Shown here: positions 21,683-32,396 of the stretch, piece by piece | How the letters are laid out: every line of letters starts with the position of its first letter | Position numbering within the stretch: position 1 is the stretch's first letter | Assembly (NCBI GenBank): GCA_022818135.1 | Contig: JAFMSR010000007.1 | Coordinates: forward strand, 3,960,181 to 4,024,180 | Source: Saxidomus purpurata | Lineage: Eukaryota > Mollusca > Bivalvia > Venerida > Veneridae | Direction of reading: 5' to 3' | Length of the DNA stretch: 64,000 nucleotides | Notes under the pieces: model-generated | Database searches by the model: none | What the model saw: only the letters and a program-made list of their open reading frames with translations | Told to the model about the DNA's origin: nothing | Translations under genes and position numbers: made by a program

Positions 21683-24600
21683 GTAAGAAGTTCATATTCG
21701 GACTTATATTGAACCAAACTGTTTCAACACGTAAGATTCCAAAAGAAACGACATTCAGTCATTCTACATACTAAATTCTTTATATAATATAGTATGGCTA
21801 AATGTATTTTCGAAAAGTTGCTGAAATAGTTTAGTCATCCGTTTAAATATTTAAGGTAACACAAATATAAATAATACTACTGACAGAAATCTAAATATCA
21901 ACAGTACAATTACTTATTCTTTTGTAGTGATTATGTGGGGTTAGGGCAGAGGTGATTAATCTCTACTATTTTTGAAAAATTGAAAGTGCAATGCATAAAT
22001 ATAAGTACTTCACGTGCTGATCACAATTATTGAGATGTCCTACACTGTTTTCCTATTTACGGTCACGACGCCTTAAGTACTATTTAATGATTAATAATAA
22101 TAACAGATTAGTCCTCGTGGGAAATACATTATTTTCATACAATACAAGATACATTAAATGTAAGACAAACTATTTTTGAAAAAGTAAAATAATATTCTAA
22201 ATTCTGCGTCGAATGTTTAACAGTAAACATGCACTTACATAAATTATTTTGAATTAAGTAAACATTGCTCTTGGAAAACAAGCGTATCAAACTGGAACTC
22301 ACGCTGGAGGGGAACCACAAAGAGCTGTAGATGGAGGATTATCCCAGGATTTTTATGATGGTTCATGTATACATACCAGTGGGCAAACGGATCAGTACTG
22401 GGAGGTCGATCTTGGTAGAAAATATTCAATACATCATGTGACAATCTATAACAGGCTTGATTCAGGAGGTATGTACAATAAAATATAGTTAATAACATAG
22501 AAATGTAATCCAGAATGCCGGATTTGCTAGAGCCGTGTATCGGATTATATACATGTATACTCAGTCAATAACATAGAAATGTAATCCAGAATGCCGGATT
22601 TGCTAGAGCCGTGTATCGGATTATATACATGTATACTCAGTCAATAACATAGAAATTGTAATCCAGAATGCCGGATTTGCTAGAGCCGTGTATCGGTTTC
22701 GAACTGTCAATAATATAGAAATGTAATCCAGTCAAATAAGAAAGGTGCATATAGGGTTTAGTAGTAAACACGTCAGATGTACGAAAATTAATAGTTTACA
22801 CATACGCATATTTGGTTTCAAATTAATCAAGGTCTTCATGTGTTTTGCAGAAGAAAAACATGAATTTTATCCATGATATATAAGGTAGAGATCAATTTTA
22901 AAACTTGCAGACTTGAAATAAAGTAACCAGAAAACTACAGGATAGGTTTAACACAGCACTTTCTCTTGAAACTATAGTTAACACATACGCATATTTGGTG
23001 TCAAATTTAAGGTTAATTCATGGTTCATATGATGGCATCAATGTTTTCATGTGTTTTGCAGAAAAACGTGAATTTTATCAATGATTTATAAGGTAGAGAT
23101 CAATTTCAAAACTTGCAGATTATTTTTTTTGCAGAAGATACATAATTATGTATCAATGTTAGGTACATGACAGTAGTTCTTATGACACTTTATAGAAACA
23201 TGTTGCAATCCTTTTTCAGTGAAATTATGATTGATACATGTGGTAACTTGGGCAAAAGTTTTATAGTGTAAACATGACAGGTTTTGGAGAAGTCTGTGAT
23301 ATAACAACTACATACTGTTGCGACTGGTACCAGATCGCGATATTTAAGCCGGACCCCACAAAATGCAAGTCAGTAGCGGATCAGTAGTCCAGTGGTAACG
23401 CACAGGACTTGTAATGCAGGGATCGCATGTTCGATCTCCCGCTCCTCCACTAACATAACTAATGGTCTTTTGGATGAGACCTGAAAAACCGAGGTCCGAG
23501 GTATCGGTGCTGCACACCGGGCATGTTAAAGAACCAGACGGTGTCTCTGGAACGGGACGCGTTCTGTATCTTGCACTAACACCTGAAACCTAAAATAACT
23601 AACCTCTTCTGGGATCGTCGATCATATGGATTATCCAGTACCAACGATAAAACTCTAATGGGGAGCGGCGGTGTAGAGGTTAAGGTGTCGGCCGCTCATC
23701 CCGGAGGTTGCGGGTCCGAGCCCCAATGGGGTCACGACCGTACTTCCTCATATGACATCAGTACTGGATTTTCCATGAAGCGGTCTCGAGAGTGACTCGA
23801 TAAGCTATAAGCTTTTTTCACAATCGAGCTAAAATAAATAAGTATAAACTAAAACTCTGATGTACATACATACATGCAAGCCATTTTGAAAATCTTTTCT
23901 CCAACGTCTGACATACAATAAAAGTTGAAATAATTCATTGCAAAAGGGAATGAAAAAATCACTAAAATAAGACAATTCTAGGATCTGATACATTTTCACA
24001 AAATAAATCCTTCCTCCTGACCCTTGAAATCCAAATTTGACTTCCAAATGTAGAAAATGTACTTACTTGTACTAATTTGTTTAAATTACTTCATTCTGTG
24101 GGGAAAATATATTTTCATATTGCAGGGAGTAGAACGAAAGATGTACAGCTCTACATTGGTATGAGGAATGACAGGTACAATCTGGAGGGATTTCACGAGG
24201 GACAGATAGGCTCCAATTACACGTTTCTGCTTGGAAAAGCAGTGACTGGAAGATGGGTCCGGATAGCTCGATTGCCGTCAATGATTGAATTCCTTAACTT
24301 TTGTGAAGTTCAGGTGTATGGATATACATATAAAAGCAAGTTTTTTAACTTTCATATCAGCTGCGTCATGAAAATCGACCCTTATGGCATTAAGTTAGAT
24401 AATGAAGCTATTTCCATTCAAGTAGCATGAAAGGTCATGTTTTTTTCACGAAAATATTTGTATATAATACGTTTTAACAATTTCTTCTATAGTTGATGTT
24501 TACACTTTGATGAAATTGAGTACGATATTTTCATAACGAGGTGTCTTTGTTCGTCTCATATCGCTCATAATAAGTATATAGACATTGAATTTTATAAAGC

Positions 24601-25321
24601 GATAAATTGCAACTTGAACACTAATGTTTAAGTGACATTTCAGATGAATTTTGTAATGTTCAGTAAGAGAAAAGGCATTTACGGGAATTTACTTTCACTG
24701 TCGTTCAACGATGAAGCCATGAAGTTATGTTGATGTTTTCAGTATGCAATTTTCTTTTTGTTAAAGTGAATTTTTCTTTAAGATACATTTCTCTGAAAAT
24801 AGCATTAAGATATAAAACCGCATTCAAGTTGACGTTAAATATCTTGTCACCAGGTCTAAATGCACAAATATAAATTTTCAATTCAACGTTATAAGTGATT
24901 ATAAAGGAATTTCGTTTGACGACATGTCTATTTTCGAGCAATGACAAAGCTCTGACATACGAGGTTTATAAACGTAAAACAAATAACGCAAAATAGTTTC
25001 CGATTTAGTGCGAATAATTAAGTGGATTAATAATTAAACCCATAATTGATAAATAAAGATTGTAATACATGTTATGTGATTTTGCACATGTTTTCTTATC
25101 AGTACTTTTATCGTTTAGATTTCAGAATATATCCTGATTTGATGAGCAACGGGCTATTACTTCAGACTGTAAAGGCAAAGACACCCCTTCTATGTGGTTA
25201 CATTTGTTACAAAACAAGTGACTGTGTGGAGGCCAATTATCTGGAAAGCAATAACCGATGTGAGCTGATGTCTTCAAGTTCGAACCAAACTTCTGTCGGC
25301 GGTACTATCTTAATCGAGTAA
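21550..25321 (+). CDS. F-type lectin (fucolectin) with C-terminal PAN/Apple-like module, four exons
   Basis: Exons 21,550-21,682, 22,259-22,468, 24,126-24,335 and 25,119-25,321 join in frame to 251 residues. Residues 1-19 (MKTYHIRWSVVLLHLATAA) look like a signal peptide. A start at 21,604 would give 233 residues. Residues 46-180 form an F-type lectin domain: it opens NIALGKQAYQTG, carries RAVDG and WEVDLG, and closes GRWVRI and FCEVQVYG. The family fucose motif H-X26-R-X-D-X4-R/K fits exactly with H83, R110, D112 and R117. The vicinal Cys pair usual after the Asp is replaced by Ser113-Gly114. Residues 186-251 have the PAN/Apple-like ladder C210, C214, C220, C232. Likely a secreted fucose-binding recognition protein. 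The first exon and acceptor are the least certain parts. Confidence 0.8.
22259..22468 (+). CDS. F-type lectin exon 2 (N-terminal half of lectin domain)
   Basis: The acceptor is gaattaag and the donor is GTATGTAC. It encodes NIALGKQAYQ through NRLDSGG and includes the ligand His and first Arg of the fucose motif. The phase fits both neighbours. The polypyrimidine tract is weak. Confidence 0.8.
22492..22731 (+). repeat. 76 bp tandem repeat in lectin intron 2
   Basis: The word ataacatagaaatgtaatcc starts at 22,492, 22,568 and 22,644, with a shortened copy at 22,710. The first three units are nearly identical (aatgccggatttgctagagc, cgtgtatcggattatataca). A single diverged unit occurs at 26,678-26,735. 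Confidence 0.85.
22793..23122 (+). repeat. Direct duplication of about 150 bp in lectin intron 2
   Basis: The words cacatacgcatatttggt, tcatgtgttttgcagaa, aattttatc.atgat and ataaggtagagatcaatttt occur in the same order at 22,797-22,917 and 22,983-23,122. The second copy has about 30 bp extra. Confidence 0.7.
23376..23660 (+). mobile_element. tRNA-derived SINE (family 1), second copy
   Basis: The tRNA-like head is gcggatcagtagtccagtgg with box B tgttcgatctcc and an anticodon-like TGT. It is followed by the body shared with 5723: gatgagacctgaaaaaccga, gcatgttaaagaaccaga, tgtctctgg, ttctgtatcttgcactaaca and cctgaaacctaaaataacta. It ends directly where the next SINE starts. Confidence 0.85.
23661..23852 (+). 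mobile_element. tRNA-derived SINE (family 2)
   Basis: The head is gggagcggcggtgtagaggt (box A region) and gcgggtccgagcccc (box B). The body has cgaccgtacttcctcatatg and gtctcgagagtgactcgata. The tail is cacaatcgagctaaaataaa-taagtataaact. The tail is shared with the SINE at 29,428. Confidence 0.8.
24126..24335 (+). CDS. F-type lectin exon 3 (C-terminal half of lectin domain)
   Basis: The acceptor is ttcatattgcag. It encodes SRTKDVQLYIGMRND through EVQVYGYTYK. The only donor that keeps the next exon in frame is AAAA before GCAAGT, a GC-AG intron. Reading on instead gives a 117-codon open frame ending at 24,430 that loses the PAN-like exon. Confidence 0.8.
25119..25321 (+). CDS. F-type lectin exon 4 (PAN/Apple-like module and stop)
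   Basis: The acceptor is tatcgtttag. It encodes FRIYPDLMSNGLL, CGYICYKTSDC, NNRCELMSSSS and a final ILIE before TAA at 25,319-25,321. The cysteine spacing and the CEL word fit PAN/Apple-like domains attached to molluscan lectins. Confidence 0.7.
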
Positions 25322-25744
25322 TTGTCTTGTTTCAAAAACTCAAAATGCATACATCCCCTGTATCATCATCTCAAGAAATATGACGTTGTGTTGTAAATGT
25401 GGAATGACGCAAATTAATTATTTAATTATAAAATCTGTAGACACCTGATCCATAGATAATTGATTTGTGTGATTGTGTATGTATGTTTTCCCGCGTGATG
25501 CTGTGTTTTTGTTTGTTATGTCTCTTACGTTTTTTTTCTATATTCAATATTAACAGAATAATCATTAGAATAACCCATCATGGTCAATCTAACAGTACAT
25601 TAGCCTTGGTTTTGTACTGCTTTAGAGATTGACATTTTGTATTGATGTTTCAAAAGTATGGGGCAATCAAATTTCTGCCAAATTGTTTGCGGAGGTTGAT
25701 GTCGACACAACAAAAGAAGATGGCTACGACTGAAGTCAAGCTCC

Positions 25745-25918
25745 TGCAACGATCGGTGAACGTAGTGAAAACGTTCGGTCGCATATGATGATATATGCAA
25801 ATAAAACCCATGTACATGTGATGGGGATTAGGGTAGTATATATAAGGCACGGCCCTTCAGGGTTGAGTATCTTTTCACTGAATGGATCTGCTGCGTTTTA
25901 GGCCCTCGGCTCGTTACA
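25745..25918 (+). mobile_element. Left LTR of a miniature LTR retroelement
   Basis: A 174 bp block begins TG and ends ttaca, with a TATA-like tatataagg near 25,843 and an aataaa near 25,800. The segment from cgatcggtgaacgtagtg to cactgaatggatctgc recurs at 26,032-26,160. A tRNA primer-site-like sequence follows the block two bases later. Length and layout resemble Ty3/gypsy elements of the Steamer type known in clams, but no coding region is present to prove it. Confidence 0.6.
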
Positions 25919-25920
25919 AA

Positions 25921-25938
25921 TGGTGGCAGCGGTGGGAT
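25921..25938 (+). other. Putative primer-binding site
   Basis: The sequence tggtggcagcggtgggat starts two bases after the LTR. Its complement ends in CCA (atcccaccgctgccacca), as a tRNA 3' end would, with a Leu-like acceptor sequence. Confidence 0.55.
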
Positions 25939-26031
25939 GAAGACACTGCCAGACAGGAGTTGCCTTACCCACGAAGTTCCCAGGCCAAGACTCGGGACGA
26001 GTCTTCTCCGAGGGGAAGTAGTGTACGATCG

Positions 26032-26165
26032 GTGAACGTAGTGAAAACGTTCGGTCGCATATGATGATAATATGCAAATTTAACCCATGTACAGGATGGG
26101 ATAGGGTAGTATTATGGCGGCCCTTCAGGGTTGAGTTCTTTTCACTGAATGGATCTGCCGTCTTG
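26032..26165 (+). mobile_element. Right LTR copy, 3' truncated
   Basis: It matches the left LTR from tgtacgatcggtgaacg to cactgaatggatctgcc with small deletions, including loss of the TATA-like word. It then diverges before the expected end. Only 113 bp separate it from the left LTR, so the element has essentially no internal region. Confidence 0.6.
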
Positions 26166-26382
26166 CCCGTCTCCAAATAAAGTAGGATAATGCACAACTA
26201 TCACAAGCCATCTGTTCGCCAAGTAGACTGCATCGACAATATTGTGTTTATCCATGAGAGAGGGATCACTAAGACAAAAATGTGCTCCATGTATGAAGTT
26301 AAAACTCGATGCATTCCCAAATATATCATCAAACAAATACCATGACCAGAAACCAAAAAGTTAAATAAATAGCACATAACAC

Positions 26383-26640
26383 CTATGTTCGTCCTCAGCT
26401 CGACTACTGCCCTACTGTATGTTGTCCTTGGCAAAACAACGCTCTCTTACCAGATTGAAAAAGTGCAAATCTCACCAGCACGATATATCTATAACATCTA
26501 TGCCTATACAAGCATTGTTTCCCCAAAGTTAACACCCCTAAACTGGCAAACTTTTGAGCAAAGACGCATACATATAATTTTCTACATATCAGTCCCCAAC
26601 CAAATATCATCTTAACTCCTTCCCCAGGACTATATGCATT
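26383..26640 (+). mobile_element. LINE reverse-transcriptase C-terminal fragment, broken
   Basis: Plus-strand words TYVRPQLDYC and ARYIYNIYAYTSIVSP, then LTPLNWQTFEQRR, match the C-terminal region of jockey/CR1-like reverse transcriptases (compare 14.8 kb). They lie in different frames with stops between them. Confidence 0.7.
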
Positions 26641-26739
26641 TGAAATGATCTTCCCTACTCTGTACAATAGGGTTATTAACATAGTAATGTGATCCAAAAT
26701 GCCGAATTTGCTCGAGCCGTGTATCGGATCATACGAGTG

Positions 26740-29427
26740 CAAACTTGTTTGCAAAGGCAGAAGGCAAGGACAGTCATTTTCCTCTCAAAAACCGGTTGAA
26801 CATTGACCCATAATGAAGCTGCCGATATCTTAATACAAACAGTTAGCGTGACTAATGAACCGCTATATAGACTGGTAACGGGAACAATGATTGTGATGAT
26901 TCCGCAAAGAAAGAAGGCTGGCGAGCAGACGTGTGAAAATAATGGTAAGAGAGAATATACTTGTGGGGATAAAACAGTGGAAAGGACTTTCTTTCAAAGA
27001 CATAAACAGGGGATCACGAGTGATAAGCTTCTGAAACATGTTATTTATGTTCACTATCAGCAACTATAACAACGTACTAGGGCCTGTTCGATGGATTCTT
27101 GAAATACTCAGTTCGATGGGTTCTTGAAAATAAAAACAAATGTACATCCCTTAATCCATAGTTGTCGAGAGCATGAATGCCAAACTTAAAAAACTTGTAG
27201 ATTATAATGAAAGAGCCAGTGATGAAATTATATTTAAACTTTTGAAGAAGTATTTATTTAAAAGATACATAATAATTTATAACAACGGAAACTTGCTCTT
27301 GTCATGCAACGTCCGGATGTTATCACATGTTAGTTGTAATTATATCCATCGACATGCTTATACCTGAGGATCAAAAAGTTTAAAAATTTGACTCAGCTAC
27401 GCAAAAATTGTCAACCAACACATTCAAAAATGTGTGGTGGAGGGGAGTGGACGACTATGACACCGTTGTTATACCTGATCTCGATCCTATGTTTAAAACT
27501 TGTGACAAAATATATTCATAGGAAACTCGTACTAATTGAAGGACATAAGTGACAAAGCAAACAAAACTTTAAATTTCGGCAGGCCAACATCAAGATCTGT
27601 TTTTAACTCCAAATATTCAAAGTAACAACTAGGGAAAACTACATTTCGAAAACACCGTTTCTACCAAACTATCAATACTAGACAAAGAAATTGCTGTCAT
27701 TTCTGAAGACGATGGCGTAATGAATGTACACAATCCGGGAAGAGTGTACCGATCAAAGACTGCCTGAAGAGCGTGAAATGTGGATAGAAAATTTGGGATT
27801 AATAGTTGAAGACAAGAGCAATATAAAATCACTCAAAACATAAATTCAATTCACATGGAAGCTGCGAACATATTGTTAAGGAATATAGTAAACACATCTA
27901 ATACTGACGCACTTGCACTCTTATTGTACATTACCTTTCCCTTTAATCACAATAGTTATACGGTGTTATATTTTCAGGTTTGTTTCAATACACTAGTTTT
28001 TTCACCAATATTCGAATTGCGTTATGGCTCATTTGAAATGTAAGTCTTAAGAAGGCCATGCCGGCAATTTAGATGTATGATTGTTTTAATTAAAACTTGT
28101 TTGTTACTTTACACTCATTCTTAGTACGTACATCATTAAAAGATTAATTTAAAAGAAGTTAATTGCCGTGCAAAATCAGGCACAAGCTAGTTTTTCATTA
28201 GTGATAATATGGTGTTATTTATTTATTAAATAATATCCATTCTAATAGTGTTCAATAAACAATGATTTAGAGTTCTGATGCACAGTATATTTAACCACGA
28301 AGGCAGGAGTGGTTTATAACTACACTTCAGAACGACAAGGAGTTGCTCGTTATACGATACAACGCTGAAAGTGTGTTTTTGCGATTTAAATAACCGGACA
28401 TTACAAAGGGTAAACAAATGCCAAAGGTTTTTTATCTAACGCCATGTGCCCCTATACGACGTCGTTTTTGACGTCAAATCGGCCCACGATTCAAAACGTT
28501 TTTATGGTATAATAAAACCTGTAGTTTCTATTCTTTGAATATAGAGATAAAATCTTGAGTCATGTTAGAAAGTAACATTTTATTAAGAGGTATATCGACT
28601 CAACAATAAAAAGAACGTTGATGCAGTGAGGACACATCTAGAATCAGCTGTCTTACTGAGGTTTACTGTAAGATATACCATTGTACAATAGAATATATCT
28701 AAGACAAGAATATTACAATATAAATGTTGAATGAAATAACATCCATCGATGCTATACAATGTATTTTATTTTACAATATGAAAATCATGAATATAAAATT
28801 TATTTATTTTCACACTAACAATAACCAATTTTGATCAGCGGAACGCATCTACATAGTAAACACCCTGAAGAGATATCGGTAAACAACTAATGTCTTTTTC
28901 GTTGTCATTTACTGTGTACTAAGCAACCTGTTATACTAAGTTGAGGCAGAGACATCGATAATATTAGATGCCTCTGGTTGCAGCAAATGAAATTCTGCTG
29001 TTAGTATATCCAGAACTTGAAAACGCACATTTTCCGGACTTTTTCGTTAGTTATTAATTGGTATTTAATACTGGAACAGTAACTCTCAAACTAAAAACTG
29101 CATTGTTTTAACGCAACATTTGCCAAGTTGCTCTTTAATTATCCTCAATTTGATAAAAAGTATGTATCACTAAATGTGCCTCCACATATTCATAGGCCAA
29201 CTTATTCATATAGTTATTGCTTTCAAACCACGATCCAAGATCTTAGCACAATGAGATAAAATGTCACTACTGTACGCCACTTTCCCGTGAGGTATATCAA
29301 TTGTCTAACACTTATAAATGTTTCTTGTATTTTAATGCAGAATTGTCGGCATAACAAAACGATTTTTAAAAATTCGTAGAAACGATGCAAGTGCAGTCTT
29401 TCTTAATCAAGGCTCAAAGAGGGATAA
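26740..29427. other. AT-rich region without a recognised gene
   Basis: Small open frames occur: 26,803-27,069 starts MTHNEAADILIQTVSVTNEP, and 27,173-27,367 starts MNAKLKKLVDYNERASDEII. Short coding-like stretches follow near 27,430-27,520 (WWRGVDDYDTVVIPDLDP) and 27,655-27,765, interrupted by stops. This could be the wreck of a gene or mobile element, but I cannot name it. 28,060-29,400 shows nothing. Confidence 0.25.
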
Positions 29428-29695
29428 CCGCATCGATAGCCTAGTGGTAGAGCGTCTGCTTCGGGTGCGGGAGGTCGTGGGTTCGCTCCCTGGCCGCGTT
29501 ATACCAAAGACGTAAAAAATGGTACCAGTAGCTCCCTTGCTTGGCGCTCAGCATTAAAAAGGGAAAAACTGGCTTCTCTTCTCTCATACCCTCACGGCGA
29601 TGGATACCATCAGGAATGAGGTGTCGAGAGTGATTAATCTAAGTTGTATAACTTGTTTCACAATCGACCTAAAATAAATTAGTATAAACTAAACT
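29428..29695 (+). mobile_element. tRNA-derived SINE (family 2 tail, Pro-like head)
   Basis: The head is gcatcgatagcctagtggta with a loop ttcgggt (CGG anticodon position) and box B gtgggttcgctccc. The body has ttgcttggcgctcagcatta and ggtgtcgagagtgattaatc. The tail is cacaatcgacctaaaataaa-ttagtataaact, nearly the same as that of the SINE at 23,661. It stops exactly at the 3' end of the lectin pseudogene that follows on the other strand. Confidence 0.85.
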
Positions 29696-29699
29696 AAGA

Positions 29700-30435
29700 G
29701 GGATTTCGCAGACGTAGGAGAAGCTACTTTTGCAAGATAAATTCCACAAAAGATTGTTTGCCAAAGCCAAGCACAAGCGTGTATTGTCACCTATTGGGTA
29801 TCCTGAATTGTACCACTTAAAATATCCAAATCCAGACCCATACTTGTAAACCCATTCGGAATCAGAATCTTCCCGCCGACCCGATATTGATTTCAGCTGC
29901 AGAAAACCCCTTCAAAACAGACTTAACATCGTCGTATTTCAAGTCCGAGTCAATGTTGATAAGGAAACCTCCATCTTTCTGACATACGGTTTCAGCATCG
30001 TCATGATTTTTCGGCTTGACATAACATTTTATACAAAATCCATTTGTTGTCCTGTTATAATCAACCGGACAAATAACTTTACCTTTACTTTTTTGCCACC
30101 TTCACAAATACTTAAGTCAGTTTCAGTCTTTCTGATTTTTTCACTTGTTCCCTCTTCTAGCGCGCACTCTCTGGTTCGATTTCGTATTCCAAAGAACTTT
30201 ACCCGAGTAGCATCACATCAGTCCATTGTGTCCATCCAGAACATTGGTGCAGATTTGATATTGCCATTCCAATGATAGTTAACAAAAGTGTGTTCAGCTT
30301 CCTCCCAAGTTGTATTAGAGTCTGACCATCAATGTCTCTTCCAGCAGTACCATAACGTTCAACAACAGAGCCGCATTGTACCCCGACAATTAACATACTA
30401 CTCACAATGAATTTAATGCTCAATAGAGTTTTCAT
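29700..30435 (-). pseudogene. TSP1-C-type lectin pseudogene (most decayed copy)
   Basis: Minus strand, homologous over its whole length to the intact gene at 38,633-39,394. The first frame gives MKTLLSIKFIVSSMLIVGVQ, DGQTLIQLGRKLNT and CSGWTQWT. A one-base loss in the TSP1 region then shifts it. Later frames give RNRTRECALEEG, ICPVDYNRTTNGFCIK, NHDDAETVCQKDGGFLINID and, after another shift, YKYGSGFGYFKWYNSGYP and VCEIPL. At least three frameshifts are needed. The normal stop is missing because a SINE tail abuts the last codon. Originally a secreted TSP1 plus CTLD protein with no intron. It is more diverged from the other two copies than they are from each other. Confidence 0.85.
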
Positions 30436-30574
30436 TTTGTGCTATGTTATTCTTTTATCGTTTTCTTAAACTGTCTTTAAATCTATCAGAAGAATATTCA
30501 CTTAACACAACTTAAGAACATACTTCATAAAATTTTCTTAACATTAAGATGATAGTCATTATTCTAACACAAGC

Positions 30575-30990
30575 GGCTGCTTTTCCTATATAAGCATATA
30601 GGGAAAAGCCTGTATTTTATTTAACGATAAAATACAGCACGTTTTTCCAAGGACGACGTGCATTAAATGACGTAACGACGTGACGTATGTAAACAAGCGC
30701 GTCCAATCGTATCTCGCGTTTTAAGGTTACAATGATATGCTATTACGCGTTAGATAAAGTTCGGCTAGTTCGCCCACCTCCCCAAAAAAAAACCTTCATA
30801 AAAAATAACGTGTTTAGAATCGAAATAATAAATTGTTCCCTATATTTTATCGTTGAATAAATTATAGTCAGTCATTTTGGATGCGAAAAATTAAATCACT
30901 CGTGCTACGCACTCGTGATTGAATTACTACGCATCCAAATTCCTGACTATATTTTATTCAACGATAAAATACAGGGAGGCATTTATTATT
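30575..30990. repeat. Palindromic / foldback element
   Basis: A 140 bp imperfect palindrome at 30,837-30,977 has arms tccctatattttatcgttga ... and its mirror ending ttcaacgataaaatacaggg. The centre is cactcgtgctacgcactcgtg. A related arm, agcctgtattttatttaacg-ataaaatacag, sits at 30,607-30,637. Together they look like a small inverted-repeat element. Confidence 0.55.
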
Positions 30991-32396
30991 TCTTAAATAA
31001 CGATCACTTGATTTGAAAAGAGACTAAGAGGGAGCGGTAAAATATTAAAGAAATAAGTTTTAGATGGGTCGAATGAATGATCATCGTATTTATACTAAAC
31101 ATAAAGCGGCACAAAATAACTTCAATTTGTAACTGTTGCAAACAAAACAAAAAAAAACTTTTTCAGGGCTGTGGGGTTTACTTGCGGTGATTTTGTCTAT
31201 TATTTTGTTAAGTGCTCTTTCGTCTGTACATAGTATCGGCAAATAGGTTCTCTAACTTTTTTGTAACCCCTCTGCGTTCGGTCTTTAAAATTAACATGTG
31301 TTTGCTGAGATAAGAAAAAGTGAAATATTTTTCCATGTGATTTTCTTTTGCAAAAACAAATTTTCAAGTTTGACAGGTTCAAAGTAAAAACAAAACAACC
31401 CTTTACTCTCTCAATGTTTGTGCTATATGTACTTACCACTTTTATAATGTATTGGTGGTACATTTTAGTTTTCTAGAATTTCTGTATTTTCAAGACTTGC
31501 TAAGAAAAACTTTCCTATCAATTATTACAGATAATCAGTTCTCAAATATAAATAATGTCAATGAAAAGTAGTGATATGAAATAATTAAAAGACCCAGACT
31601 ATATATACTATTTCTTCAATATACGCTTTGGCGCTTTTGATTATTGCGTCGACTTTAAAGTTCTTCGATAAAAGCACTGAAAGAATTCAATAGGCTCTTA
31701 GACTACTTTAAACCAATTTGTTTTAGCGACTGCATTTTATCTGATAACTCTCCAGTTCCCTCCTTGATCATATCAGGACTGATATTCTTTGCAGAGACGT
31801 ATAAATGTGTGACCTCTTAAATAAGCCGTCGGCGCCTCATATTTTGCAGCATAACTTCATAATGTCAGGTTTTATTTTCTTACATAGGGTGTTTTGTATT
31901 ACTAGTATATATTCCATTCCGTTGGAAAATGTTTTTCTCATATGCCGATGAGTTATTGCAAGGCTTCTAGAAACATTCACAATAATCATGCAATAACGCT
32001 ATGTTTTCAAAGTAAATATATACACACTAATATTCGTAAGAATTTAGAAAAAGGCAGATTAATATGACGGGTTTGAAGTAAAACTAGTTTGCCAGAGTTG
32101 TTTCCCCTCCGTTCTAGACAAAGTTGTCAGGGTATGAATATCTTTGCATAATGAATTACGGATAACGTTCAAACGTATGTTATCAAAAGAATGCGTTTTT
32201 TTTTTTGACGAGAGGGATATGTGGCTCAATTACCCCATCCCCCATATTGATATAAACCGAACCGCTAGAACTCATATTGTACCCACAAAGTGGGAATCAC
32301 TAAATGACGTGGAAATCAGCACATAACGACTGATGCTATTTCGGAGAAATGAAATTTTTAATTCGGATTATATCGATTGTAGAGGAGTAACTGAAA
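30991..32396. other. AT-rich stretch, nothing recognised
   Basis: No coding sequence or known repeat is supported. An 87-codon minus-strand frame at 31,200-31,463 has no homology or context. Confidence 0.3.
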
